From TMED88 sp964515335 (GTDB lineage Bacteria > Myxococcota_A > UBA9160 > UBA4427), in assembly GCA_964515335.1 (NCBI GenBank), contig CAZETS010000007.1, positions 1 to 64,000 of the forward strand: 64,000 bases of DNA, read 5' to 3'. The notes below the pieces were generated by a model. That model saw only the letters and a program-made list of their open reading frames with translations, searched no databases and was not told the DNA's origin. The stretch's first letter is position 1. Each line of letters begins with the position of its first letter. The translations under genes were made by a program, and so were the position numbers. Shown piece by piece: positions 8,738 to 16,520 of this stretch.

Positions 8738-9694
8738 TCAGCCGTAGAAGTAGAAGAACTTCGGGTTCGTCCCGAGCTCGGCCTTCAACACGAACGTGCG
8801 CTTGGTGCGCATGACCTGCCTGATCTCGCTCTCCGGATCGAGCAGGTTGCCGAACTTGCGCGCGCCCACCGGACAGGCTTCGAGGCACGCGGGATAGCGC
8901 CCGTCACGCACCCGCTGAATGCAGAAGCTGCACTTCTCGACGACGCCCTTCTTGCGCGGGCGATTGCCGAGGATGTGCATGTCCGGATTGACCTCGTCGG
9001 CCGGCAGCGTCGGCTCGGCCCAGTTGAAGTGACGCGCGCCGTAGGGGCAGGCCGTCATGCAATAGCGACAGCCGATGCACCAGTCGTAGTCGATCACCAC
9101 GATGCCGTCGGGCTCCTGCCAGGTCGCGCCGGTCGGGCAGACCTTCGCGCAGGGCGAGTCCTCGCAGTGCATGCAGGCCATCGGCATGTAGACCTTGTCG
9201 TCCGCCGGCACCTTCTCGTGGTCGTAGTAGGGATTGCCGTCTTCGAGCTCGATGCCGCGCACGATCGCCTCGCGCTCGAACTCGAGCACGCGGATCCAGT
9301 GGATCTCGGGATCGCGCGATTGATTGTTCTCCTCGACGCACGCGTAGACGCAGCGCCGGCAGCCGATACAACGCGAGATGTCGAGCCCGTAGCCGAAAAG
9401 GACACCGTCCATCGGTCCGGTCGCCGCGACGCGCACGTCCTTGCCGTACTGCGCGGAGTACTTCCGCTCCATGCGCTGCAGCACGTCCTCGAGCTGCTCG
9501 TCGCTGAGTTCGCGGAAGTTCTTCTGCAGGAAGGTCTCGATGTCGAAGCCGAGCACATCGGACGCAGCGCTGGCGGTGGCGGCCGCCGCGGCACCGGCGC
9601 CGACGGTGGCCACGCCCTTCAGGAAGCCGCGCCGCGTCGTGCTTCCGGCCGCCTCGCCTGCTCGAGACGCCGCGCGTCGATCACGACTCTTCAT
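8738..9694 (-). CDS. Tat-exported four-cluster ferredoxin (NrfC/DsrO/PsrB type)
   Basis: Protein of 318 aa with a twin-arginine signal (TTRRGFLKG, residues 19-27) and four Cys groups at 109-119, 174-186, 206-216 and 255-274. These are enough for four 4Fe-4S clusters, as in NrfC, PsrB and DsrO. It would sit on the periplasmic face and carry electrons between the NrfD-type protein and the tetraheme cytochromes. An extra segment (about 48-90) between signal and first cluster is not part of the core fold. The ATG overlaps the upstream cytochrome gene by 14 bp, implying coupled translation. Confidence 0.88.
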   Translation of the reverse strand: MKSRDRRAASRAGEAAGSTTRRGFLKGVATVGAGAAAAATASAASDVLGFDIETFLQKNFRELSDEQLEDVLQRMERKYSAQYGKDVRVAATGPMDGVLFGYGLDISRCIGCRRCVYACVEENNQSRDPEIHWIRVLEFEREAIVRGIELEDGNPYYDHEKVPADDKVYMPMACMHCEDSPCAKVCPTGATWQEPDGIVVIDYDWCIGCRYCMTACPYGARHFNWAEPTLPADEVNPDMHILGNRPRKKGVVEKCSFCIQRVRDGRYPACLEACPVGARKFGNLLDPESEIRQVMRTKRTFVLKAELGTNPKFFYFYG

Positions 9695-10313
9695 GGTGAC
9701 TCTCCGGGACCGTCGCTCCGTGGATCACGATCTGCTCGGGGCGGCGCGGCGGCGGCTCCGGGGCCAGCTGCCGGAACGGCGGATCGTGGGGATCATGGCA
9801 GCTCACACAGGTCCGGAACCGCTTCTCGCCCCGCCAGTGACCGGTGCGCTTGCCGTGGATTCCCGCCCTCCAGTCGGCCAGCTTGTCGCCGTGGCACTGG
9901 GTGCACAGTCGCCAGGACTCGTCGAAATCGACCAGGGTGAGGTCGGCGAGATGCAGACTGTCGCGGTCGTCGGCGTCGTGGCAGCTCAGGCACCAGAGGT
10001 CGCCGTGGGCAAGCTCGTGGTCTTCGTGCTCGTCTTCCAGTCCGCGCACCGTGCGATTCGTCGGCTCGCCTTCGTGGCAGTCCGAACAGGGGTAGTACTC
10101 GTCGTCGAGCTCCTCGGAGGACAGCAGGACGACCTCGCCGTCGGCGATGAGCGGGCGACTCGGGTAGTCGCGGCTGGTGTCGGGCTGGTGCTCGAGGCGC
10201 ACCCCGATCAGGGCGACCACCAGCACCACGGCGCCGCCCAGGACCGACCAGGTGGCGAGCTGAACGCCCGCCCCCCCGTCCCCGCCGCCCGGGTCTTCTG
10301 CCCGGCCCGCCAT
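9681..10313 (-). CDS. Membrane-anchored tetraheme cytochrome c
   Basis: Protein of 210 aa with one N-terminal transmembrane helix (about 21-40) and four CxxCH heme sites at 76-80, 108-112, 137-141 and 169-173. The single anchor and four periplasmic hemes recall NapC/NirT/NrfH in plan, but heme spacing differs and I would not assign it to that family. It lies 1 bp after the next tetraheme gene and overlaps the ferredoxin gene, so all three are surely co-expressed. Likely role: relay from the ferredoxin/NrfD pair toward NirS. Confidence 0.84.
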   Translation of the reverse strand: MAGRAEDPGGGDGGAGVQLATWSVLGGAVVLVVALIGVRLEHQPDTSRDYPSRPLIADGEVVLLSSEELDDEYYPCSDCHEGEPTNRTVRGLEDEHEDHELAHGDLWCLSCHDADDRDSLHLADLTLVDFDESWRLCTQCHGDKLADWRAGIHGKRTGHWRGEKRFRTCVSCHDPHDPPFRQLAPEPPPRRPEQIVIHGATVPESHHEES

Positions 10314-10314
10314 C

Positions 10315-10980
10315 TCAGTCGGCCTCGCCCTCGGCGAGCGCGTCGTAGCCCTCGGGCACGGGGTGTCGGATCTTCTCGACGGCCTGCTCGAAGTCGAAGC
10401 CCGTCGTGCCGCCGGCGATCTCGTAGCGCTTCGGATCCCAAGCCGGGCTGTCCGCGTTGTGACACTCGCGGCAGAGCTTCTCGTCGGGGATGATCAGGCC
10501 CTTCTCGATCGACAGCTCGCGGTCGACCATCACCCTCTTCTTGCGGTAGCCCTTGCCGGCGCCGTGGCAGCTCTCGCACTGCACGCCGGCCGTCCGGTCG
10601 AACTTCCTGGAGACCATCTCGTCGGGCACGCCGTAGGCGGTGACGTGGCACTCCACGCACTGCTCGTCCTGCTGCGGATCGTCGATGCCACGCTCGGCCG
10701 CCCACTTCTTCGCCTGCTCGCCGCCAAGCTTTTCCCAGGCGGAGGCATGGGCGTCCTCGAGCCACCAGCCGTACTGGTTGCCGATCGCCTCCTTCTTGTG
10801 GCAGCTCCTGCACTTCTTGTGTCCGACGAACTCGTGCTCACCCGCCACCGCGTCTGCTAGCGGACCGAACGCAAATGCAGCAGCGAGAAGTGTGAGCCCG
10901 ACCAGCCTTCGCGTGCCGGCGGCCTTCCGACCATCCCGGTGGCGATCGACCCGACCGTAGCGTCGCCCTGCCCCCCACAT
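10315..10980 (-). CDS. Periplasmic tetraheme cytochrome c, c554-like
   Basis: Protein of 221 aa with a signal peptide (hydrophobic about 26-46, ending AVA) and four CxxCH sites at 57-61, 108-112, 135-139 and 170-174. The spacing and the HKKCRSCHKKE opening resemble cytochrome c554/hydroxylamine-oxidoreductase-associated tetrahemes; that likeness is by eye only. It is the first gene after nirS on the same strand, 124 bp downstream, and probably passes electrons to the NirS c-heme. A hairpin in the gap may lower its expression relative to nirS. Confidence 0.84.
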   Translation of the reverse strand: MWGAGRRYGRVDRHRDGRKAAGTRRLVGLTLLAAAFAFGPLADAVAGEHEFVGHKKCRSCHKKEAIGNQYGWWLEDAHASAWEKLGGEQAKKWAAERGIDDPQQDEQCVECHVTAYGVPDEMVSRKFDRTAGVQCESCHGAGKGYRKKRVMVDRELSIEKGLIIPDEKLCRECHNADSPAWDPKRYEIAGGTTGFDFEQAVEKIRHPVPEGYDALAEGEAD

Positions 10981-11056
10981 GACATTCTTCCTCCCCGGCG
11001 TTCGCGCCGTCTCGCAACGCCCATACGACCGGACGGTCCGGCCGGAGCGTCCTCGA

Positions 11057-11094
11057 GGTCCCCGGCCCGCTGCGACGGCAGGCGGTCGGGGACC
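11057..11094 (-). terminator. Hairpin just downstream of nirS
   Basis: Perfect 8-bp inverted arms GGTCCCCG (11057-11064) and CGGGGACC (11087-11094), with a 22-nt loop, begin 10 bp after the nirS stop. There is no U-run, so it may be a processing or partial termination site that sets the NirS to tetraheme ratio rather than a full terminator. Confidence 0.35.
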
Positions 11095-11104
11095 CCGGTC
11101 GGAC

Positions 11105-12766
11105 TCAATAGACGTCGTGGACCGTGTTGTAGACGTTCCACTTGCCGGTGGGCGTAACGAGCCAGTCCCCCTTGATGCGCTTCTTCACCTCGAGGGTCTT
11201 GTCGTCGAAGACGATCAACTCGCCCTCTCTGTCCCACACCGACGCCCAGACCTCGTCGCCGGCCTTGTTGTACTCGAAGTGCACGATCTTTCCGTGCTCG
11301 GTCACCTGCCAGCACTTGCCGCCCTCGTCGAAGGCGTCCTTGCGGAAGACGCAGACCTGCTGATTGGCGCCGGGCTCTTTCGAGATCGTCGCGTCGGTCC
11401 AGACGTGCTCACTCTTCGGGTGGGTCTTGAGGAAGAGCCCCGGACCAGCGGTCTCCTCCTCGCGCACGACCTGCCAGGCGTGCTGCGGATGCCCGTCGGG
11501 ATCCGAGCCGTAGACCGTGATCAGCCCCTCGCCCAGGTGGGTCGTCGCGCTGACCGGGCCATACTCCGGGTCGATCCAGTTGGCGCCGCGGCCCGGGTGC
11601 GGTTTGACGCCGGTCTCGAACTTCGTGACGAACTTCTTCGTCTTCGTGTCCACCACCGCGATCTGGTCGCGCATGTTCGCCGCGATCAGCAGATAGCGCT
11701 TGTTGGCGTCCCAGCCGCCGTCGTGCAGGAAGCGCTCGGTGGCAATCTGAGTCATGCCCAGGTTGTCGAGATCCGAGTAGTCGACCAGCCACACCATGCC
11801 GGTCTCCTTGATCGCCACCACCCACTCCGGGTCGAAGTGCGACGCGACGATCGTCGCCACCCGCGGCTCCGGGTGGTACTCGTTGGTGTCGTAGGTGGAC
11901 GACCGGGTCGAAACGACCTTCATCGGCTCGAGCGTCTGCCCGTCCAGCACGACCAGCTGGGGCGGCCAGTAGCAGCCCACCACGGCCAGCTTGTCACGGA
12001 AGTCGCCCTTGGGACCGTTGTACTTCGACACCTCTACCGAGCGAGCATCCAGGCAGACTCGGGCTTCGGCGACGACCTCGGGCTTCTTGGCAAACAGGTC
12101 GATCATGCTGACCTTGCCGTCGCGCCCGATCGTGTAGAAGTAGCGCCCCGTCGCCGACGCGCGGAAGATGTGGACGGCGAAGCCCGTATCGACCACGCCG
12201 ACCAGCTTCTTCGAGTCGCCGTCGATGATCGCGCCCTTGCCGGCGTCACGCAGGATCGTGCCGAACAGGTTGTCGATGTTGCGCTTGTGCTGGGGCTTGT
12301 CGGGGCGCTCGTCGAGCGGCACGTGGACCTTGTGAGTGGCCTTCATCTCCTTCAGGCTCATCTCCGGCGGAACCGGCGCGGGCAGCTGGACGTACTTGGC
12401 CATCAGGTCCGACTCGGCCTTGCTGAGCTCACCGGTTCGGCCCCAGCCCGGCATGCCGGCGTCCGTCCCCTCGTAGATCATCTCCTCGAGCTCGGCGATG
12501 CTCTTCTTCGACATCTTTTCGGCGGTGATGGCGGGACCGGTCGCGCCCTTACGAAGCGCACCGTGACAGCCCGAACAGCGATCGAAGTAGATGAACTCGC
12601 CTTTCGCGAACTCCTCTTCGCTGAGCGTGGGAGCCGCCTGTACGACCGGCACGGCGGCCACCACGAAGCCGGCAGCTGCAACGATCCCCCCGACGCGGCC
12701 CGCGATGCGCCTCCATGCGCCGGCACCCCGTGCCGGGCGGCCCCTGCTCCTGTCTCGCTGGACCAT
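11105..12766 (-). CDS. nirS: Cytochrome cd1 nitrite reductase NirS
   Basis: Protein of 553 aa: signal peptide (about 1-45), class I cytochrome c domain with CSGCH at 64-68, and the eight-bladed d1 propeller (about 145-553). It reduces nitrite to NO in the periplasm. Compared with the Pseudomonas enzyme as I know it, the heme d1 axial His is His199 (VHIFRAS), and the catalytic pair is His348 (FLHDGGWD) and His410 (TTHLGEG). HPGRGAN and the terminal HDVY are also conserved. I placed the start at ATG 12766, with GGGAGG about 8 nt upstream, not at the longer frame start, because a signal peptide follows. It leads the unit nirS, two tetrahemes, ferredoxin, NrfD. Confidence 0.96.
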   Translation of the reverse strand: MVQRDRSRGRPARGAGAWRRIAGRVGGIVAAAGFVVAAVPVVQAAPTLSEEEFAKGEFIYFDRCSGCHGALRKGATGPAITAEKMSKKSIAELEEMIYEGTDAGMPGWGRTGELSKAESDLMAKYVQLPAPVPPEMSLKEMKATHKVHVPLDERPDKPQHKRNIDNLFGTILRDAGKGAIIDGDSKKLVGVVDTGFAVHIFRASATGRYFYTIGRDGKVSMIDLFAKKPEVVAEARVCLDARSVEVSKYNGPKGDFRDKLAVVGCYWPPQLVVLDGQTLEPMKVVSTRSSTYDTNEYHPEPRVATIVASHFDPEWVVAIKETGMVWLVDYSDLDNLGMTQIATERFLHDGGWDANKRYLLIAANMRDQIAVVDTKTKKFVTKFETGVKPHPGRGANWIDPEYGPVSATTHLGEGLITVYGSDPDGHPQHAWQVVREEETAGPGLFLKTHPKSEHVWTDATISKEPGANQQVCVFRKDAFDEGGKCWQVTEHGKIVHFEYNKAGDEVWASVWDREGELIVFDDKTLEVKKRIKGDWLVTPTGKWNVYNTVHDVY

Positions 12767-13101
12767 TCCTCGTTCCTCCCTGGTGTCGACCGACCCGGAC
12801 CTCACCGGATCGGCGTACGGCTGCGCGCCCTGGCGACTCGAGCGGCCCGCCTTCACTCCGGCCGCTGGCCCGACGTCGCGTGCTTCCGCGCCTGTGCTCA
12901 TGACGCTCGGCACAGCTGGGATCTTAATCAATAGATAAACAGATCTCTAGATCTATTTATCGGTTATGCAACATTTAGAGGCACTCGAAAGGGGGCCCTG
13001 CGGCGGCAATTCAAGTGCAACTACCTACCCGGGCGCCGTGACGAATTGCGGGGACCCGACGCGAGCCCGACCGGCCGAATCGACGCGGGCGGGGCCCGCT
13101 C
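12767..13101. other. nirS upstream region
   Basis: 335-bp gap upstream of nirS and after the stop of the small membrane-protein gene. It holds an AT-rich island (about 12921-12970) that stands out from the GC-rich surroundings and contains the Rrf2-type operator. No additional gene was recognised; a longer nirS frame extends into it but without a signal peptide or ribosome site. Confidence 0.7.
12934..12961. promoter_or_regulatory. Rrf2/NsrR-type operator of nirS
   Basis: Inverted repeat: left arm GATAAACAGATCT (12934-12946), 2-bp spacer, right arm AGATCTATTTATC (12949-12961). The arms match at 12 of 13 positions. The same half-site recurs at the promoter of the nsrR-like gene (22371-22390). 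It lies 168 bp upstream of the nirS start codon in an AT-rich island. An NsrR-like repressor released by NO is the likely binder. This is inferred from the shared sequence. Confidence 0.65.
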
Positions 13102-13626
13102 TCAGCCGCCGAACACCTCCTGACGAAGCACCAACTCGCCCGTCTCGCGATCGAGGGTGACCAGCACGACGCCGCGGCGCGACACCTCTACCTCCGAAGC
13201 GAGCTCGAGGACCGTCACCAGATCGTCCGGATCCTCGCCCAACCGCAGGAAGTCGACCTCGATGTGGCGCCGACCGGGCCGGACACGCTGCTCCTCGAAG
13301 ACGTAGATCGGCCGGTCCTCGCGCAGACCAGCGGGCCGGACCGTGCGCTCGACCAACAGCTGGCCGTCCACGCGCAACCGCAGCTCGAAGCTGGCCAGCC
13401 GCCCCTCGCAGATCTCCTTGGGACGCATGTGCAGGGGCAGCGCGGCCAGGTCGGCCTCGGTCGGCGGGCGGCAGCTCTCGATGCGCTCGCCCACCGTCCG
13501 CCACGACAGCCGCAACATCCCGTCCGACGAGGGCTCGACGAGCGACGGCGCGTCGGTGAGGAAGACGATCCCGAGTGTTGCGAGCAGGGCGACCACCACG
13601 CCCAGTCCGCGCCATAAGAGCGTCAC
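13102..13626 (-). CDS. Membrane-anchored hypothetical protein, partner of the cytochrome b fusion
   Basis: Protein of 174 aa with one N-terminal transmembrane helix (about 6-25) and a periplasmic part predicted to be mostly beta strand, carrying two Cys (SCRPP and EICEG). I do not recognise the family. The start is a GTG whose last two bases overlap the TGA of the cytochrome b fusion gene (GTGA), so the two are translationally coupled and their products probably associate. A role as assembly or accessory factor for that redox protein is a reasonable guess only. Confidence 0.7.
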   Translation of the reverse strand: MTLLWRGLGVVVALLATLGIVFLTDAPSLVEPSSDGMLRLSWRTVGERIESCRPPTEADLAALPLHMRPKEICEGRLASFELRLRVDGQLLVERTVRPAGLREDRPIYVFEEQRVRPGRRHIEVDFLRLGEDPDDLVTVLELASEVEVSRRGVVLVTLDRETGELVLRQEVFGG

Positions 13627-15194
13627 GACGCGAGCTCCTCGGCGGGCGTCCCCTCGCACTCGGTGTCGAGTATGACGTCGGCCTCTCCCTTCCCGGGCGT
13701 GAGCGCCCGCACGCGCTCGCGAAAGGCCAGAAGCTCGCGGCCCACCAGACGGCGCTCGGCGGGGCCGGCGTGCACGACGTGCAGCCGACGGCGGTCGATG
13801 CTCTCTCGCAGCTCCGCCTCGCGTCCCTCGTAGACGCGCTGGTGCAGGAGCTCGGTGCCCTCGCGGCCACGGCAGTCACGCGGAGGACAGGTGGCGATCA
13901 GCACGCCGCCGGCGCCCGCGCGCAGCAGCAGCTCGATCACCGACGTGTGGAGGTTGCCGCCGCAGAGCACCGGCAGGACGTGGGCCCCCTCGAACGTCTC
14001 GGCCCCGTCGACGCCGCCTCCGCCGTTCTGGCAGGCGATCACGACGACGTCGTCGCCACCCGGCGCATGTTGCGAGATGAACTCGCGCACCCCCGCCACC
14101 TCGTCACGGCCTGCGAACTCGGGCGGACCGACCACCATCGGCGCGCAGCTGCCGCTGCAGATCCCGCAGCTCACGCAGAGCGCGGGATCCACCTGCGAGA
14201 CCTCGTGATCGCGCCCCTCGATCCGCACCATGTCGAGCGCGCCGTAGGGGCAGTCGTAGGTGCATTGGTAGCAGCCGGTGCAGAGATGCTGGTCGGGCCG
14301 GGAGATCGGCAGCCGCTGCGACTTCGGAGGCTTCGCCCACAGCGGGACGAGCATCACGACCGCCGAGATCGACAGCATGGCGGCCCACACCGTGACGGGT
14401 TCGATGTCGCGGGTCAGGGGCAGCCAGAACGAGAAGAACCAGTCGAAGGCGACGGTCTCGGGCATATCGAAGGGGTCGGCCTTCGGACCGAGCGGCGACG
14501 GCATGAAGACGGAAGCCGCCGTCAACAGTCCGAGCACGGACCACGTCAGCCCCCGAGGCGGCAGCAGGATGGGGCGCGCGATCTTCGCGATGTGCACCCA
14601 TAGGAGCAGGGCGACGCCGATGGGCAGGGCCACGTGGGCGAAGAGGTTCAGAAAGAAGAACGCGCCGGGCAGCGGCTCCTCGCCCACGAAGGCCCGGGCC
14701 TGGGGCTCGGAGAAGATCGGCAGCGCATCGAAGAGGCGAGCGCCCTCCTTGGCGAGCACCAACGCATGCTGGTCCCAGACCATCACGTAGCCGGTCCAGC
14801 CGCACACGAACATCAGGAACAGCAGGATGAAGCCCGAGACCCAAGCGAGCATCCGCGGCCCCCAGGACTTTCCCTGCACGAACATCCGCAGCGCATGCAC
14901 CGCCGTCGCGACCACCGTCAGGTCGGCCGCGTAGCGGTGCATCGCCCGCAGCCAGCGGCCCGCCCACACCTGCTCCTCGATGCGCACCATCGAGGCGTAC
15001 GGGTCCCCCACCCGGTAGAAGAGCAGCAGGTAGAGGCCGGTCACGAGCATCACGATGAAGGCCAGGACGACGATCGTCCCGGACTGGTAGAGCGGATTCC
15101 CGCGCCAACCGTAGAGCCGATTCATCGCGGCGTCGGCGGCCGCGAGCGGTCGCCCGAGCCCCTTCTGCATCGCGCCGACGATCGATATCGCCAT
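13623..15194 (-). CDS. Cytochrome b / double 4Fe-4S ferredoxin / MvhD-like fusion protein
   Basis: About 523 aa with three modules. The first (about 20-290) is a cytochrome b/b6 N-terminal-type membrane domain whose heme His pairs are 14 residues apart: in the longer frame numbering, His95/His109 and His196/His210. The second has two 4Fe-4S motifs (Cys314/317/320/324 and 349/352/355/359). The third (about 385-500) resembles MvhD/FlpD, with a CxxG segment and CPPRDC near the end. MvhD proteins shuttle electrons in flavin-bifurcating complexes; a fusion to cytochrome b would join quinol to low-potential Fe-S chemistry. The first Cys cluster of MvhD is reduced here to ACQNGG. Start at ATG 15194 (GGGAAGG upstream); ATG 15221 is an alternative. 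Confidence 0.82.
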   Translation of the reverse strand: MAISIVGAMQKGLGRPLAAADAAMNRLYGWRGNPLYQSGTIVVLAFIVMLVTGLYLLLFYRVGDPYASMVRIEEQVWAGRWLRAMHRYAADLTVVATAVHALRMFVQGKSWGPRMLAWVSGFILLFLMFVCGWTGYVMVWDQHALVLAKEGARLFDALPIFSEPQARAFVGEEPLPGAFFFLNLFAHVALPIGVALLLWVHIAKIARPILLPPRGLTWSVLGLLTAASVFMPSPLGPKADPFDMPETVAFDWFFSFWLPLTRDIEPVTVWAAMLSISAVVMLVPLWAKPPKSQRLPISRPDQHLCTGCYQCTYDCPYGALDMVRIEGRDHEVSQVDPALCVSCGICSGSCAPMVVGPPEFAGRDEVAGVREFISQHAPGGDDVVVIACQNGGGGVDGAETFEGAHVLPVLCGGNLHTSVIELLLRAGAGGVLIATCPPRDCRGREGTELLHQRVYEGREAELRESIDRRRLHVVHAGPAERRLVGRELLAFRERVRALTPGKGEADVILDTECEGTPAEELAS

Positions 15195-15295
15195 CTGTGA
15201 TCGGACCTTCCCGCTTTTCATGCATGAGGATGCGGCGGGGCTAATCCCCTACGCCTGCCCGCGCCCCGCGGACGGCGTTGCAATTATCGACCAGT

Positions 15296-15308
15296 AGACC
15301 TAAATATC
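15296..15308. promoter_or_regulatory. Candidate Rrf2-type half-site between cytochrome b fusion and nor operon
   Basis: AGACCTAAATATC matches the nirS right arm AGATCTATTTATC at 10 of 13 positions and lies in an AT-rich island between two divergent units. The partner arm is poorly conserved (about 8 of 13), so this is weaker than the nirS and nsrR sites. Confidence 0.35.
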
Positions 15309-15416
15309 CACTTATGATGGGCGGCGCGCAAATCTATCACTTCGGCATGACAAACCCAGCCCGGCGGGATCCGCAGGGGCTCCGCCGGGCGAGCGAGGGG
15401 GCTGCGATCTCCCAGG

Positions 15417-15638
15417 CTGCTGTCGAAGTCCGGAGCCTACGCGTTGCGCGCGGTCGTCGAATCGACCGAGGCGAAGAGCCTGCGAAACGCTTGTCTGCTC
15501 GGCGACGGCGACGGCACCGAAGCCGATGCGTGTCCCATCCACTCCCAGTGGGAGCTCGTTCGCGGTCGGATCGACGCCTTTCTCGAGCAGACCACCAACG
15601 CCGACATCCTGTCCGGGCGCGCGAGCGTGCCGGCCTGA
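15417..15638 (+). pseudogene. Decayed Rrf2-family (NsrR-like) regulator
   Basis: The frame begins with LLSKSGAYALRAV, matching the NsrR-like protein encoded at 21841-22272 (MLLSQTAEYALRAM). It then jumps straight to a C-terminal segment with two Cys and CPIHSQWELVRGRID, matching that protein's CPLHQSWDTLNRQIN. About 75 residues including the helix-turn-helix wing and hinge are missing, and the position of the start codon reads AGG. I therefore read it as a gene with an internal deletion and a lost start. It is still in frame to its stop, so a recent loss, or use of another start for a mini-protein, is possible. Confidence 0.7.
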
Positions 15639-15665
15639 AGCCGAGACCAAACGAGGAGAGCACCC

Positions 15666-15857
15666 ATGGCTGACGACCCGACAAGCGCCAACCCCTCCAC
15701 TCCGCGCGCGGAGACCGATGAGGAGATCCCGCTCGGACAGCGACTCTTCGACAGTCCGTTTCTGCTGCTCATCGCGTGCACGGTCGTGATGTTCGTCTTC
15801 TTCACGGGCTGGGGTCTCTGGGAAATCTTCACGCTGCCCGAAGCTCCGCTTCCGTAG
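15666..15857 (+). CDS. Small single-helix membrane protein of the nor operon
   Basis: Protein of 63 aa: acidic, Pro/Thr-rich N-terminus, then one transmembrane helix (about 31-55, LLLIACTVVMFVFFTGWG). GAGGAGAG precedes the ATG at a good distance. It lies 27 bp before the CuA subunit gene, so it is probably a small structural or assembly subunit of the heme-copper-type enzyme encoded next. No family was recognised. Confidence 0.72.
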   Translation: MADDPTSANPSTPRAETDEEIPLGQRLFDSPFLLLIACTVVMFVFFTGWGLWEIFTLPEAPLP

Positions 15858-15884
15858 CGAAGCACCTGCTGGGAGGAACAAGCG

Positions 15885-16520
15885 ATGTATCACTCTGGTA
15901 TCGAAGCTCCGCAGGGCGTCTGGTGGAAGCCCGTCCATGGCGCCGAGAAGGTCTGGGTCGCCGTGGCCTTCGCGTGGTGCATGGTGCTGTTCGCCATGAT
16001 GCCGCTCTGGCACCTGCGTGGCGGCCAGAATCCGTCGGGCGTCCGGCACCGCGTGGAGGCGGATGCGTTCCGCGCACGCACCGCCGAGTTCATCGAGCAG
16101 TACAGGGTCGGTGACGACCGTGGCATGCCGATCGTGGCGCCTCCGCCCGGAAGCCACGTCTACCTGCAGGCGAGCATGTGGCAGTGGACGCCGATCCTGC
16201 GGCTCGAGAAGGGCGCGGAGTACGTCCTGCACCTCTCGTCCGTCGACCTGAACCACGGATTCAACCTGTTCCCGCTGAACATCAACTTCCAGGTCGTGCC
16301 CGGTTACGACTACGGCCTGCGAGTCAAGCCCAACGCGGCGGGTGAGTTCGAGATCATCTGCAACGAGTTCTGCGGGATCGGCCACCACCTGATGGTCGGG
16401 AAGATCATCGTGGTCGAGCCGGGCGGCAACGCCCAGGCCGCGCCCGCGTCCGACGACGCCGAGACACGCCAGGTCGCCGCGCTCGATGCCGGCACGACGC
16501 AGGGGAGGACCACCCGATGA
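15885..16520 (+). CDS. Subunit II with CuA site, NO reductase/oxidase type
   Basis: Protein of 211 aa with one N-terminal transmembrane helix (about 23-43) and a cupredoxin domain. The complete CuA ligand set is present: His124, Cys159, Glu161, Cys163, His167 and Met170 (CNEFCGIGHHLM). CuA accepts electrons from a soluble cytochrome c or cupredoxin. Only one helix instead of two is typical of B-type oxidases and several oxidase-derived NO reductases. The end overlaps the subunit I start by 4 bp (ATGA). Confidence 0.88.
   Translation: MYHSGIEAPQGVWWKPVHGAEKVWVAVAFAWCMVLFAMMPLWHLRGGQNPSGVRHRVEADAFRARTAEFIEQYRVGDDRGMPIVAPPPGSHVYLQASMWQWTPILRLEKGAEYVLHLSSVDLNHGFNLFPLNINFQVVPGYDYGLRVKPNAAGEFEIICNEFCGIGHHLMVGKIIVVEPGGNAQAAPASDDAETRQVAALDAGTTQGRTTR

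Larger units (their letters stand above)
15195..15665. other. Divergent region between the cytochrome b fusion and the nor operon
   Basis: 471-bp gap with the promoters of two divergent units. An AT-rich island (about 15280-15320) contains an Rrf2-like half-site. The middle holds a decayed rrf2 gene (15417-15638). No other gene was recognised. Confidence 0.7.

Noticed and set aside
12921..12935. FNR/NNR box upstream of nirS
   Set aside because: TTAATCAATA resembles half of TTGAT-N4-ATCAA but has no second half; the larger Rrf2-like palindrome beside it explains the AT-rich island better.
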